A stretch of 64,000 nt of DNA. Source: Cephalotus follicularis (Eukaryota > Streptophyta > Magnoliopsida > Oxalidales > Cephalotaceae). The translations under genes and the position numbers were made by a program. Location of the stretch: the NCBI GenBank assembly GCA_001972305.1, contig BDDD01002109.1, positions 1 to 64,000 on the forward strand, in the 5' to 3' direction. The notes beneath the pieces were generated by a model. It was not told the origin of the DNA. It ran no database searches and was given only the letters and a program-made list of their open reading frames with translations. Shown here piece after piece: positions 1 through 11,290 of the stretch; the stretch's first letter is position 1, and each line of letters begins with the position of its first letter.

Positions 1-925
1 GCACTTTAAGCTGCCTAGAAGTATACGCGATTACTTTCCCCTGTTGCATCAATACGCAACCAAGCCCTTTGTGAGACGCATCGCTATACACCACAAAACC
101 TTCTGATCCAGATGGTAAAGCTAATATTGGTGCATTCATCAATCTCTCCTTTAATTCCAAGAAACTCATTTCGCATTGGTCAGACCATTCGAATTTGACA
201 TTCTTTTGCGTGAACTTTGAAAAAGGGTTCGCAATACGAGATAAATTTTCAACGAACCTTTGGTAGTAGCCTGCCAATCCAAGGAAACTTCATATTTCTG
301 CTACCGACGTTGGTCTTTGCCATTCTCTTATTTCCTTAGTCTTAGTAGGGTCCACTGAAATACCTTCTCGTGAAATTACCTGACCCAAGAAGGATGCCTC
401 CTCCACCCAAAATTGGCACTTGCTAAACTTAGCATACATTTGTTCCCTCATCAATGTTTGCAACACATTGGTCAAATGCACTTCATGCTCCTCTTGACTA
501 TTTGAGTACACTAATATGTCGTCGATAAAAACTATCACGAACTGGTCCAAAAATTTGTTGAATACTCTATTTATCAAATCCATAAATGCAGGTGGAGCAT
601 TTGTCAATCCAAACGACATTACCAAAAACTCGTAATGACCATATCTCATCCAGAAAGAAGTTTTTGGTACATCCTCCTTCTTAACCTTTACTTGATGATA
701 ACCCGATCGAAGGTAGATCTTCAAGAAATATCGAGCATTCTTAAGCTGATCAAACAAATTGTCGATCCTTGGCAATGGATACTTATTCTTGATAGTAACT
801 CGATTTAATTCTCGGTAATCGATACAGAGTCTCATCGTTTCATATTTCTTCTTCACGAACAACATCGGTTCACCCCATGGTGATACACTCAGTCGGATAA
901 ATCCTTTATCCAAAAGCTCTTGCAA
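1..925 (-). pseudogene. Element 1 reverse transcriptase and start of RNase H (fossil)
   Basis: The minus strand shows Ty3/gypsy reverse transcriptase motifs: [10 protein letters not shown], the YPLPRID block, [13 protein letters not shown] and the catalytic box [12 protein letters not shown]. It is followed by the connection motif near [10 protein letters not shown] and by the RNase H start YSDASHKG near positions 75-110. The protein would copy element RNA into DNA inside virus-like particles. The match to the equivalent region of the element at 21848-32077 is strong along its whole length. The rest of RNase H and the integrase lie to the left of the window. Confidence 0.88.
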
Positions 926-1219
926 CTAATTCTTCAATTCTTTTAACTCGGTCGGTGCCATACGATAGGGACTCTTTGAAATTGGGGTCGTTCCGGGTAC
1001 CAAGTCAATTGCAAACTCTACTTCTCGATCAGGTGGTATACCCGGTAGATCTTCGGGAAACACATCCGTAAACTCCTTAACAACATGAACATCTTCTATC
1101 CTCATCTTCTCTTCATTGGTGTCTACCACATACGCGAGGTAACCTTCACGGCCGCTTCTCAACAATCATTTAGCTTGAATTGTTGATATGAATCTTAAAG
1201 GTTTACTAACTCCCATGGT

Positions 1220-1702
1220 TCAGAAAATAAACTCGGGTTGATCAGGTATAGCAAACCTAACCTCCTTCTTGAAACAGTCAACACTAGAATGATTCACCAA
1301 AAGCCAGTCCATGCCTAGAATTACGTCAAAATTTAGGATTGCTAGAGGTACTAGGTCTACTAGCAGTTTCCTATCACATAGTCTTAGATCACATGACTTA
1401 TGTACTTTATCTGCTACCAAGGTATTACCACTTGGCGTTTCAACTGCTAAACTTATCTCCAAATCTTGTGACAGGGTACTTAAATATCGCACAAAAGATA
1501 AGGACACAAATGAATGCGTCGCTCCCGTATCAAACAATACATTAGCAGTTTTAGAGCATACGGGAAAAGTACATGTCACAACGTCATTAGGATCTTCCAC
1601 ACTTTCAGCTGTCATGGCGTAGGTCCTCGCCGATGCTCTAGGTTGTTGGGCTCCACCTTCTCTTTGTCCTCCCATCCTTGGTTGAGTGCACAGGTTAGAC
1701 AT
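1220..1702 (-). pseudogene. Element 1 aspartic protease region (fossil)
   Basis: The minus-strand reading contains VLFDTGATHSFVS, the catalytic D-T-G-A box of retroelement aspartic proteases, then a downstream DVILGMDWL motif typical of gypsy proteases. It directly follows the zinc-knuckle part of gag and precedes reverse transcriptase, the normal gypsy order. Known role of the family: cleavage of the gag-pol polyprotein. Confidence 0.85.
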
Positions 1703-2650
1703 ATGTCCTTCTTGACCGCAATTATAGCATTTGATAGGTCGTTGATTCTGAGTTTGACCTTGTCCTTGCCTACATTCTCTCGCTTGATGTCCCGGCTTCC
1801 CACACTTAAAACAAACTCCCTTTCCTTGCAGGCACTCCTTACGATGAATCTTTCCGCACTGTTGACAAGTTTTAGGGTCTCTTCCCCCATCAGACCTCGC
1901 ATTCTTATTTTTGTTGTCAGAGGATTCATATGCCTTCCTCTTTCCTTGTCCCCGCTCTGCTCATTTTTGTTGATATCTTTGGTTGTCAATCTCTACTCTC
2001 AGTGCACACTTCAATATTGATTCGTAGGTTTGCAGGTCTTGTGCTATCAACAACCTTCGAATATGAGGTTTTAGACCATGGCAAAACCTATTTTCCCTTC
2101 TCTCTTCCGTTGACACCATGTGAGTCGCGTACCGAGACAATCTCGCAAAATTTGCCTCGTATTGAGCTACGGTTTCAGACTCACCCTGCTCCAATCGGAG
2201 AAAGTCCTCTTCCATTTTGCCCTTCATCGTCTGAGGAAAATACTTGTCCATAAATATTTCCTTAAACATTTCCCACGTTATCGCTTCTAACTCCCAACGT
2301 GTCTTCGTCCTCTCGATCATGCTCCACCACTGATATGCTTCTCCTTCTAGTTTGTAGATTGAAAACTCTACCTGCTGACGATCCGTACAATTTAAGGCTC
2401 TGAAGATCTTTTCAAGTCCTTGGATCCACGCTTCGGCTACCATAGGATCTACCATTCCCGAAAAGGTCTTCAGATATTGTCTTGCAAATTGCTCTAGAGT
2501 TGGCCTTACTAGCAAAGGCATTTGATGGTTATTACCGTTGTTATTTGCGATAGCTTGGGCTAACTGACTTAATACTGCAGTTAGAGAATTATTTTCTTCG
2601 TTGACTGGTACATTCCTTCTTTGATAGCGACCACGTCTTAAGTCAGCCAT
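1703..2650 (-). pseudogene. Element 1 gag (fossil)
   Basis: The likely start is the ATG at 2650 (MADLRRGRYQRRN), chosen because the related gag at 29700-30869 starts with MADARRGRGQRRN. The body matches the plant gypsy gag domain, including the WIQGLEKIF and QWWSMIERT blocks. The C-terminal part is rich in Cys and His and corresponds to the zinc-knuckle region of the related element. Gag is the structural protein that packages element RNA. Confidence 0.82.
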
Positions 2651-2831
2651 CAATTTAATACTCACGAGTTAGTCCTTATCCTTAGACAATTCTACTCGTA
2701 TGTTAAGCAAAACAATTAAATTCTAATACTCAATGCCTTACAAAGAAACTAACAGTTTTATTTATCTTACAACATTTACACTTCTTTGCACATATATCAC
2801 ATTTCTTACATAAAGATTCTTCAGTGTTACT

Positions 2832-3125
2832 CTAATCCTCGTCGCTAGACGCATCGTCATCTGGTATCTCTTCTCGAATATACCTTATCAACAACAGCAA
2901 ATTTTCTCTACCCCGTCGAATAACTATTCCATTGACTCCCCAAATATACCTCAAAAGAACCTTCAGACTTGACTTAATTTCTCTAAGGCATTCATCCTTT
3001 CTTGCTAACTTCTGTCTATACTCTTCTTTCATATGATATATGTGAGTATAAAATTCTTCTCGGTTGTTAGCTATGATCTCTCTTAAATTTTCTTTCTCTT
3101 CGCAAAGTTCCTGATTCTTAGTCAT
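2832..3125 (-). CDS. Element 1 coiled-coil frame upstream of gag
   Basis: A 97-residue minus-strand frame lies between the primer-binding site and gag. It begins with a Glu/Lys/Leu-rich stretch that looks like a coiled coil, has a central LRYIWGVN motif, and ends in an acidic tail (PDDDASSDED). The frame at 31070-31456 in the second Tekay-like element is clearly homologous, with the same motif order: NNREEFYTHIY, RKDE, LREIK, RYIWG, acidic tail. I do not recognise it as one of the standard gag-pol domains. Upstream frames are known in Ogre elements, but I have no named family for this one. The function is unknown. Confidence 0.65.
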   Translation of the reverse strand: MTKNQELCEEKENLREIIANNREEFYTHIYHMKEEYRQKLARKDECLREIKSSLKVLLRYIWGVNGIVIRRGRENLLLLIRYIREEIPDDDASSDED

Positions 3126-3286
3126 TAAATCCTATAATTGCCATCCCACAGGCTCAGATGATCCATAGTGAGAAGATCTTGTACTAGTCTTCGAATTGTA
3201 AGACTCGCTCGTTGTTGACATCTAAAGAAATCAGATTAGCAAATAATTCCACACAGTTTATATCCTCAAAATATAGCTATATTCAA

Positions 3287-3300
3287 TGCTCTGATACCAA
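3287..3300 (-). other. Element 1 primer-binding site (initiator Met tRNA)
   Basis: The minus strand reads TTGGTATCAGAGC next to the LTR end, the usual plant sequence complementary to the 3' end of initiator methionine tRNA. It fixes the inner border of the 5' LTR at 3304. Confidence 0.85.
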
Positions 3301-3336
3301 TCTTGTAAAGCCCCTAATCCGAATTCACTAAATGCT

Positions 3337-6300
3337 TGTCACACCCCATTTCCCAGACGACAAAATAAGTGGTAGAAATTAACATAATAATACGGCTTAT
3401 CAAATTTTACGATAAATTCAAACCTTTTAAAATAGATATATCAGTTGCGGAAGCCTTTAATATAAGCCGAACTAACAACGTAACACGCATCTCATACTAC
3501 GTGTTACAACAAAACAACATCATTGTTAATTGCTCACAAACGCAACGTGAATTAACCTTCATTTTAACCATAGATATCTCCCAAAGAGAAGTTCACATAT
3601 ATAAATCAAAACCCAAAACATTGTTTCAAAACCCAAATACAAATTATCCACATTGAATAAGTACAAGTTATCATCCTAACCGACATGAGTAGGATTATCA
3701 TAATACAAATTAGCTTAAACAACCTTCAAATAGCAGCTCCCAAAATGGTCTTAACCGCACTTGTCCGACTGTCTCCGTCAATCTGAAATAGTAGGGGGTT
3801 AGCCTTTGTCCTCACTCGGCTAAGTGTAAATACATTTTGGGATCAAAAAATGAATGACATGAAATGAATGCATTCATGATGCAGTACATAATAACACCGG
3901 ATATACATGAATATATATATATATCCACAAGCAGGTATCACCCGAAGGTCACAGTAACACAAGTACAAAACTATCCCCAAAGGGGCCAGATAAAACGATC
4001 AGGTCACTAAGGACCCATCAAGCCAGATCAAAGTTGCTGACACCCAGGCTCAGCAACCGGTTACTTACACAACAGTGCTTAGCAACCAAAAGGGAGACCC
4101 TAGCTACTTGCCCAACTGAGCTCAGTAACCATTACATGGGAAACCCTAGCTACTTACTCAACAGAGCTTAGTGGCTATCGTATACGGAACTTCCAACTGC
4201 TTTCCTAACATAGCTCAGTAGTGAAATTCCTGACTACTTACCCAACAGAGTTTAGTAACTCAAACAAGCCATCACAAGTAATTAACAAATAAAAATGCTT
4301 GCAACCAAAACATCCCAAATGGGCATCAGTTATTTTAACACAGTTTACCGTTTCAGCTACTCACCCAACAGAGTTTAGTAGTTATCAAAATTTTACAGTC
4401 CTTTTCAAGTAATTTATAAGTATAAAATCTTGAACATATATATGTATTTTGCTCAAATATACAAGAGCCATTTTCAATCCTTTTCAAGTAGTTTTAGTGT
4501 ATCATAAAATACTTGAAATCAATACATTAAAAAAATGTACTCCGATCCTTCGAAAATACTCATGTCCGAATAACATAATTTATGCGAAACTATTTCGCAA
4601 TCCTTTTCTTTCTTTTTTGGAAAATATACATTTCCGTCACAATCCATTTCCAAGTAAATTATTATGTATAAAGTACTTGACAACACTTCATTTATTCAAA
4701 ATGTATAACTAGTCCTTTTGTACAGTATTTAATTCTTCGAGAATACTTATTTTTGTATACATAATTTTAATCATTGAAATAATTTTCACAATCCTTTTTG
4801 GAAAAGATATTTTTCCACACAACATCATATACACATTTCTCAAATCAAATATTATTTAAGAAATCATGCAGTATCACAACAATGCAAATCACAGTAGTAT
4901 GAAATGCACCCATATGCTCAAACATGCCTAGAGTCGCTTCTAGAATCGTTCCGGAACCAACGGGTCCAAAATGAGCCAAACCATTCAAACCAGGAGGAAA
5001 GGCGTCGACGCCTTACCTCAACGCGTCGATGCTTATTGTCCAAAAGCGTCGAGGTTCATTTCCAGTGTCAGAGCTTGTGACAGTACGAACGCGTCGATGT
5101 TTTTCTATAGGCATCGATGCTTACGAGCCAAAACCCTTAGGCATCGATGTTCATCACAACGCAACGACGTTTAAGGTAGGAACCTTAACACGTCCTCGCG
5201 TTATGTGCAAGACCTAATGCATAGCAACCAAAGACGTCGATGCCTTCCATAGACGTCGATGTTTAAGTGGTACCAGGAGGTATCACCTCGACCAGACTCC
5301 ATTTCAAAGAAGAATCCATCCTCCATCCACGCATGTACTTCCCAGATACACCATTTATGGCATAACACGCACAACAGGTTATTCATATGTATATCAAAAT
5401 CATCAACCCATCAAAAGTCCACAAGTCCAAAAGAAAACATTGCAGTTCTGCAAATGTTTGAAATAGACATCGACGCTTAACTAAGACGTCGACGTCTATT
5501 GCTTCATCGAATAAAGACATCGATGCTTACCATAAAAGCATCGACGTTTAAGAGTCCAGAACACTGTCTCTTCCATACAACACCCAAACAGGAACATAAA
5601 ATCCAATTATACATGCAGTCTAACATGGGATTCACACAGAATTCAACATGCATGCATAATCCACTCAACCAGATGTTCATATCATCAAACAAACATCCAA
5701 AACACCTTCAAAGCAGGCTTGCAATTCATGCATTTTACTCATGGGAAAACATTAGCTTGAACTCAAAAATGTACATATACTTCCCCTACCTCTGGTTTCA
5801 AGTTAGAAACCTTGAAAGTCCACCTCTTTGTGTTCCAAGGGTTGATCACAGTAGCCCCAGGTTCGTCCCTTGCTGCAAGCTATCAACTCCAAGCTCCCAA
5901 GCTCCACTGGTTCAACAATGGTGGAACTCCCTCTTCACACTCACTGTTTCTTTCTTTCCTCTCCTTAGGTGTTTTAAATGAGAGAGAGGGGTGGGGATGG
6001 GGTTGTTATTATGGAGATGGCTCCCTCTCCCTCCTCCTCTCTGCACTAAATGAACACTCCCGTGTTCTCTCCCTCTTCCCCATTCAAGTCCTGCATTCTA
6101 ACTTTGTTTCCTTCTCTTCTATTGCAGGTTGCATGCATGCTAGCACTTGTTACATTCCCCATCCTTCTTCAGTCATGCAGGTCAGGGGGGGCTATTATGC
6201 ATGCCCAACACGTCCCACTTAGTGTCCCAAGGTGCGTGCAACAAGTCCAGAATTGCCCTCCTTTGCACGTTATTCTGTCAGTTCATAACGTGACTGATAT

Positions 6301-6663
6301 CCTTTTTAAAAACGTCGATGTCTTCTTTAGACGTCGATGTCTTTTCCTCTTTCGTACAAGGGCGTCGATGCCTTCGTCTGCATCGACGTGCATGTGCATG
6401 CATTTACGTGCGCCCCTTGTTCCCATAGGCATCGACGTCTTTACAAAGACGTCGATGCGTTTAGCCCAAAACTGCACTGTTTTGCCTCTAATTGCATCTC
6501 TTAGAATTTCTTTAACATCTCCATCATTCCTTCTTCCAAAATCTAACCTTTTAAATATTGGAAAGCATCATTTAAGTCAAAATTTATGCCATTCTCATTA
6601 ACTCAATAATAATATTTCAATAAAATTGAAATATTACATCGTGCAAAAATCTCGGGCATTACA
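3337..6663 (-). mobile_element. Solo LTR M (D/F family), nested in element 1 LTR
   Basis: The copy starts TGTCACACCCC and ends CGGGCATTACA, and is flanked by the 5-bp duplication ATGCT (3332-3336 and 6664-6668). Removing it restores the element-1 LTR. It matches the reverse complement of the solo LTR at 18898-21612, for example the block GGGGTTAGCC followed by TTGTCCTCACTCGGCTAAG near 3795-3830. No internal coding region or second LTR is present, so it looks like a solo LTR formed by LTR-LTR recombination. It holds two arrays of GTCGA motifs (4990-5560 and 6310-6470). Confidence 0.85.
4990..5560. repeat. GTCGATG/GTCGACG motif array in LTR M
   Basis: About a dozen scattered copies of a short unit resembling AARRCGTCGATGYTTA occur at irregular spacing of 20 to 60 bases, for example near 4998, 5020, 5047, 5090, 5110, 5140, 5232, 5258, 5467, 5487 and 5517. 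A second cluster lies at 6310-6470. The cores are near-palindromic and rich in CG within AT-rich sequence. Confidence 0.75.
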
Positions 6664-7873
6664 ATGCTCAAAGCGAAATTCGAGGATTCGGTGCGTTACT
6701 GGGGGGTGAACCATCGTTTAATAACCTCAATGTTATATCATATTCAATAGCTTCGTAACTTCAAAATATACTTACAATTTTTAACACTAAACTTTAGAAT
6801 CATGATACTTCTCATTTGAAACCACTATCTACCATAACAATCATTTCTAAAGTCTTTACATTTATATATAACTTGTCATATTACATTACACAGCGGAATT
6901 ATTGACTTATTACATCATAAAACAGTTTATACATAACATAATTGCTTCCAAATATTCTTTTACTAACTCCCTTTAAAGCTCGAAATTCCACATTCAACCA
7001 TTTCCTGAAAAATTTTATTTGAAAACAAAATATTGAAAGGAATGAGCTCAAATAGCCCAGTAAGGGTTTCATAATAAAAACTTCATCGCATTCATTTTTC
7101 TAATCATTTCTCATATATTAGAAACCTTTCAAACAACTGAGTGGTTATATAAACTCAAAGAACCCAATTGAACCATGCTTCACCGGGGCATTGTGCGCAC
7201 CCCGATTACTATCCTTACATCACATCCATGCCCGCGAGCACTCTATGCCCTTCATCATCCCTCTTTCGATCACAATCCAAGAGTTGTTCATCTCAGTTCA
7301 TTAACTTTTCTTAGTTCATAAATCATTTCTCAATACTTTGAGTGATCAGCTTAAAAAAATTCATAAAACAGGATCGTACAACATTTTAAAAAGTGATATT
7401 TCATATAGAAACATTTATTTCCAGAGAAAACATAAAACAGTAAAGTTATAGTAGACATCTCAAATATTTTAGAATGATAAAGTTCATATTTTTTTATTGA
7501 GAAACGAAGCTACAGTAAATTTTTAAAGTTGCAGGTCCTATATGTTAGCAGGAGATGAGCAGTAATTTTAAACACAGTTTTTCTTCAAGCAATTGACAGA
7601 ATTTCGAAACACATGAAACATAAAAGTTGTAGAGGACATCTTACGGTTTCTATAACAATCAACCATTTAAGATTTCATTAAAAAACGAGAAAGATATTAT
7701 TAAAATAATTTGCTACAAAATATCAGAAATAAAACAGAGGAATACTTTAGCATGAAATAGTAGGATTTTCCTTACTTTGATTTAATCTCCTTCCTCCTTC
7801 TCTTTACTAGATAAAACTCAGCAGAAACCAAGTAATCTCAGGTCATATCTACACATATATATATCGGCTGATT

Positions 7874-9158
7874 TGAAGGGTCCGCAAAGGCAACCAAGAT
7901 GAGGGGTGAATTGGTTATGCGGAAAATAACCAACCCTTTTTAAAAAAAAAAAATAATGATAAAAACAAACAAGTTACTCTAAATAGTAAATTAAATAGCA
8001 AATAAAGTAAAGAGTAAGAGATAGAGAAATGCAAACGAGTTTATAGTGGTTCAGAAAATCGTGCCTACGTCCACTCTCCCAAGCCGCGCTTGAGGTTCCA
8101 CTAGAATGTAATCCCTCGATCATAAACAGCAATTCTAGATTTTTACAAGCGGAATGCTAGCTCAGATTTTTTGAGCTAAATCCTAACTCGGATTTTCAAA
8201 AGCTAAATCCTGACTTTGGGTAAGGTACTAATGACCTTGGGTATACAATGGATTTCTGAGTGTTTGTGATGTTTAAAAACCTCTGAAAAGGTTGGATAAC
8301 AAAAACAGTGATTGCTCAAAGGATCTCAGAAAAGAACATTGTAAACTATAGCTGAAAACTATTCTTTCTTGCTCTTGTATAGCTTGGATATTGCTTTTGT
8401 GAGTAGTTGATTATTTCTTCATGGTTTGAGCCTCTATTTATAGCCTTCTGATGAATATTACCGTTGCTGGAGACCAGGAATCGTCATAGAGCCGTTTGAA
8501 TCAAGTATGGAAAGGATCACACCATTTCACCACCTTCAATTTTTGCAGATTTCATGTTTGGCTGTCATCGGCGTTGACGTATACGCATGGCATTGACATC
8601 TATCTCCTTATGCGTTAACTCCTGTCGCTTTCTGCGTTGATACTCCAAGCTCTTGTTCATCTTCAGTTCTATTTACGTTGACGCGCATCCATGGCGTTGA
8701 CGTATAGAGACAAGATGTTGACGCCATAATGTCTTTGCGTTGACATCTAAACTCACTGTCCGAAATGTGCACCATTGCGTTGACGTCTTGATATGGCGTT
8801 GACGTCTATAGACAAGGTGTTGACTCCACCTGTTTTCTATGTTAACGTCCAAGCCACTATCACCTTTTGACGTTGACGTCTTTCCTCATGACGTTGACGT
8901 AAATCATAAGTTTCCCAGCACGTTGACGAGGATAAAGATCACGTCGACGAGGATCATCTTTCCAAGCCTAGAACATGTACTTATTCCCAGCACGTTGACG
9001 CCTAAAACTTAGTCTTTGACGCCAAAAAGACCGATATGCAAGTTTTATGCTTTCTTACATTGCAAGTTAACTTTGTTAGAGATTCCTTCACATCAAAAAC
9101 ACAGATTAGGTGTTTTGTAATCATCAAAACAAAGATTGTAACACATAAATGTCAACAT
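7874..9158 (-). mobile_element. Solo LTR B, copia (Sirevirus-like)
   Basis: The copy starts TGAAGGGTCC and ends TGTCAACA, with the 5-bp duplication TGATT on both sides (7869-7873 and 9159-9163). Read on the minus strand it begins TGTTGACATTTATG and soon has TTTTGATGATTACAAA, which I associate with Sirevirus-type copia LTRs. The reverse complement of 41900-42000 matches its 8000-8100 part (TTTATAGTGGTTC, GTGCCTACGTCCACT), so B and H are one family in opposite orientation. It carries a GCGTTGACGT array at 8570-9010. Confidence 0.78.
8570..9010. repeat. CGTTGACGT motif array in LTR B
   Basis: More than a dozen copies of GCGTTGACGTC-like words lie in 440 bases (for example near 8573, 8632, 8695, 8777, 8794, 8870, 8890, 8920 and 8990), separated by unrelated filler. 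Same type of motif as in the other LTRs of the window, with GTTGAC in place of GTCGAC in most copies. Confidence 0.75.
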
Positions 9159-9409
9159 GATTGAAGCTTGGGGTGCAAGTTTGCCTTAGTGAGTCAACAT
9201 GCCACCTAGCCTTGTAGTTGCTCATGTGATGATATTCTCTCTCTCCAATTTGGTGACACTTGTCATTCTCATCATTCTAATCTTGACACTTGGCTAAAAT
9301 ATCTGAAGTCCTCACTCATTAGCTTGACACATGTCCCTTAATTATTATAATTAATTCACAAAGAGACAAAAAACTAAATTCTTCAACTGATCTGCAGGGC
9401 AAAGCGCTG

Positions 9410-9815
9410 ACACTTTGAAGTGAAGCATCGCCGCTTACGGGTTTCATCAAAGGCCACATTCCATTTGTTCTTAAAGCGTCGTTGCTTGAACTAAAAGCGT
9501 TGATGCTTTACTGCAAAGCGCTATCGCTTTCTGATAAGCGTCGTCGGTTGAAGGTGTTTCCAAAGATAAAACGTACTGTTTTAAAGCGTCGTTGGTAGGG
9601 GTACAAGCGTCGTTGGTATACTACTTAAGCGTTGCCGCTTTAATAAACCGTCAGAGCTTAAGAGTACTTGGTTTGGCGCCTAGGAATTCAGTCAACGCTT
9701 TGAGGCATCCATTCGATGCTTAAGGTAAACCATCGACGCTTTAAGCTAGACTGTCGACGCTTTCTTCCTGCCAGTCGATGCTTTCTTTCTGCCAGTCGAC
9801 GCTTTCAACACAACA
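9410..9815. repeat. AAAGCGTCGTTGCTT motif array in element 1 LTR
   Basis: About fifteen degenerate copies of AAAGCGYYGNYGCTT occur, for example near 9475, 9500, 9520, 9536, 9582, 9607, 9630, 9735, 9752 and 9797. The matching place in the element-2 LTR (23625-23850) carries a similar but independently scrambled array. Confidence 0.72.
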
Positions 9816-10359
9816 CATGATACCAAACACACAAAACATGGTGCAAAACAAGATACAATGCAAAACAACATACTCCACAACACACAAGACATAGAGCAAC
9901 CACATTTCCATAAACAATAACTTCAACAAAAATTCTGGTCGTTACACATCACTGCTTACGATGGCTCTGCCACAAGCCGGCAAGTCATACACTTATTACA
10001 AATTTCTCACCATGACTAACTGGTCCGTAGGACTGCGTTGCCGAGGAGAAATACTCCCACTGCTCTTTATTCCTTGGGCTGCTGTGACGCTCCATCCATA
10101 CCTAAACCTAACCCATTCAGAGAATGGGTCAGCAACCCATGGTTGTGTAGGCTACTATATACAGAGATGCATATGCAGAGGACATCTAATATAAACAGAG
10201 AGATGCATGCATGCCATTTATAATACCATCCAGGTTCATATATGCAATAGCTCAATACGTTCCGGCGCATATCATTTCCTTGGACTACTCTACTCAATGC
10301 AGACTTCACAATCTTAATATATGTATAAGGCAGAGGAGTTGGTCCGGTTACTATGGAAG

Positions 10360-10620
10360 TTCACTTTTAGATTCACCTAAATTGGTCTAATTTCTATGTG
10401 AGGTTCACCTTTAGATTCACCCGCCCTGTAGAATTCACCCTTAGGTTCACCTGCCATGCGGAATTCACCCTTAGGTTCACCTGCTCTGGCGGAATTCATC
10501 CTTAGGTTCACCTACTAAGCGGGATTCGCCCGAGGTTCACCTGCCATGCGGAGTTCACCGCCTTAGGTTCACCTGCTCTGGCGGAATTCACCCATTTTTG
10601 GGCTCACCTGCTAAGGAACA
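10360..10620. repeat. Short tandem array GGAATTCACCCTTAGGTTCA
   Basis: Seven or so imperfect units of 33 to 40 bases, each with GGTTCACCTGC and a following CGGAATTCACC. LTR J has a different array, GGCTCATCTCGGTCGGTGAT, in the corresponding part (39770-39960). Confidence 0.75.
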
Positions 10621-10689
10621 GTCTCTATGTGGAATTCGTTCTTAAGTTCACCAACTATATATATATATATATATAACCCATTTAGCATC

Positions 10690-11290
10690 ATTGTATGCGC
10701 TTGAAAAACTTCTTGTGTGTGAAACCACTAACTTTTATTTGTATGCAAATAATTCTATGTATGAAAAATCAAAATCTTTTCAAAATACTTTATATATTAA
10801 CTATTTTGTATTTGAGAAGTCAAAATCTTCTCAAATAACACACTTTATTTTTGCAGGAACAATGAAGACACCACCATCTGACAAAAACTATTGAAGATGC
10901 AGTATCAACATTAATTTACAATATTGTCAAATATTTCGTAGGAGACCCTACTTATTTAAAAGATAGAACAATTGATCAATTATCAAATTTAAGATGTAGA
11001 AAATTACAGGATGTTAGGTGGTACAAAGACACATTTATGACTAAAGTCTTAACTAGAGAAGATGCAAATCAACCCTATTGGAAAGAAAAATTCATAACAG
11101 ATTTACCAACATTATTTGCCGAAAAAATTAAAAGTAAATATAGAGAAAAACATAAAGGTGTTGTACCATATGAAACATTAACTTATGGAGACATTATAAG
11201 TACAATTACAAAAACTGGATTAGAAATTTGCAATGATATCAAAATGAGTAGACAAATTAAAAGAGATTCAAAATTTTATAAAAAATATTA
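10690..11290 (+). pseudogene. Caulimovirid capsid-protein fossil
   Basis: The plus strand has the caulimovirid capsid signature region: EDAVSTLIYNIVKYFVGDP followed by RWYKDTFMTKV, then LTREDANQPYWKEKF, LPTLFAEK and LTYGDIIST. These blocks are typical of capsid proteins of Caulimoviridae. It is a fragment and a fossil. Confidence 0.82.

Larger units (their letters stand above)
1..9946 (-). mobile_element. Element 1: Tekay-like chromovirus (Ty3/gypsy), left-truncated by the window
   Basis: Read on the minus strand, the order is LTR, primer-binding site, small coiled-coil frame, gag, protease, reverse transcriptase and the start of RNase H, which then runs off the left edge. It closely resembles the element at 21848-32077, whose integrase ends in a chromodomain-like motif; the Tekay-type assignment is inferred from that relative. 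The right border is the end of the 5' LTR at 9946, followed by CATCA as the likely target duplication; the matching copy lies outside the window. The element sits inside an older LTR (9947 to about 14067). Its LTR contains two solo LTRs inserted later. The copy is a broken fossil with several breaks in its coding part. Confidence 0.85.
3304..9946 (-). repeat. Element 1 5' LTR, interrupted by two solo LTRs
   Basis: The LTR reads TGTAAAGCCCC at 3304 and ends GGTCGTTACA at 9946. Its own sequence is 3304-3336, 6669-7873 and 9164-9946, about 2.0 kb in total. The pieces join exactly where the element-2 LTR (21848-24124) is continuous: AATGCT at 3331-3336 continues as CAAAGCGAA at 6669. Shared blocks include the ACAGCGGAA motif, the GCATTGTGCGCACCCCGATTA block and the end region with AAGCGTCGTTG-type repeats. 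Confidence 0.8.

Noticed and set aside
1311-2253. Plus-strand frames over the element 1 gag and protease region
   Set aside because: They are shadows of the minus-strand gag and protease.
5499-6601. Plus-strand frames of 130 to 180 residues in LTR M
   Set aside because: No start context, no known motif, and the sequence is a noncoding LTR shared with other solo copies.
6664-9946. A separate, third Tekay-like LTR to the right of element 1
   Set aside because: With LTR M and its ATGCT duplication taken out, the sequence joins 3304-3336 without a gap and is element 1's own 5' LTR.
10067-10309. Minus-strand 80-residue frame in LTR L
   Set aside because: It lies in sequence shared with LTR J, where it is not kept open.
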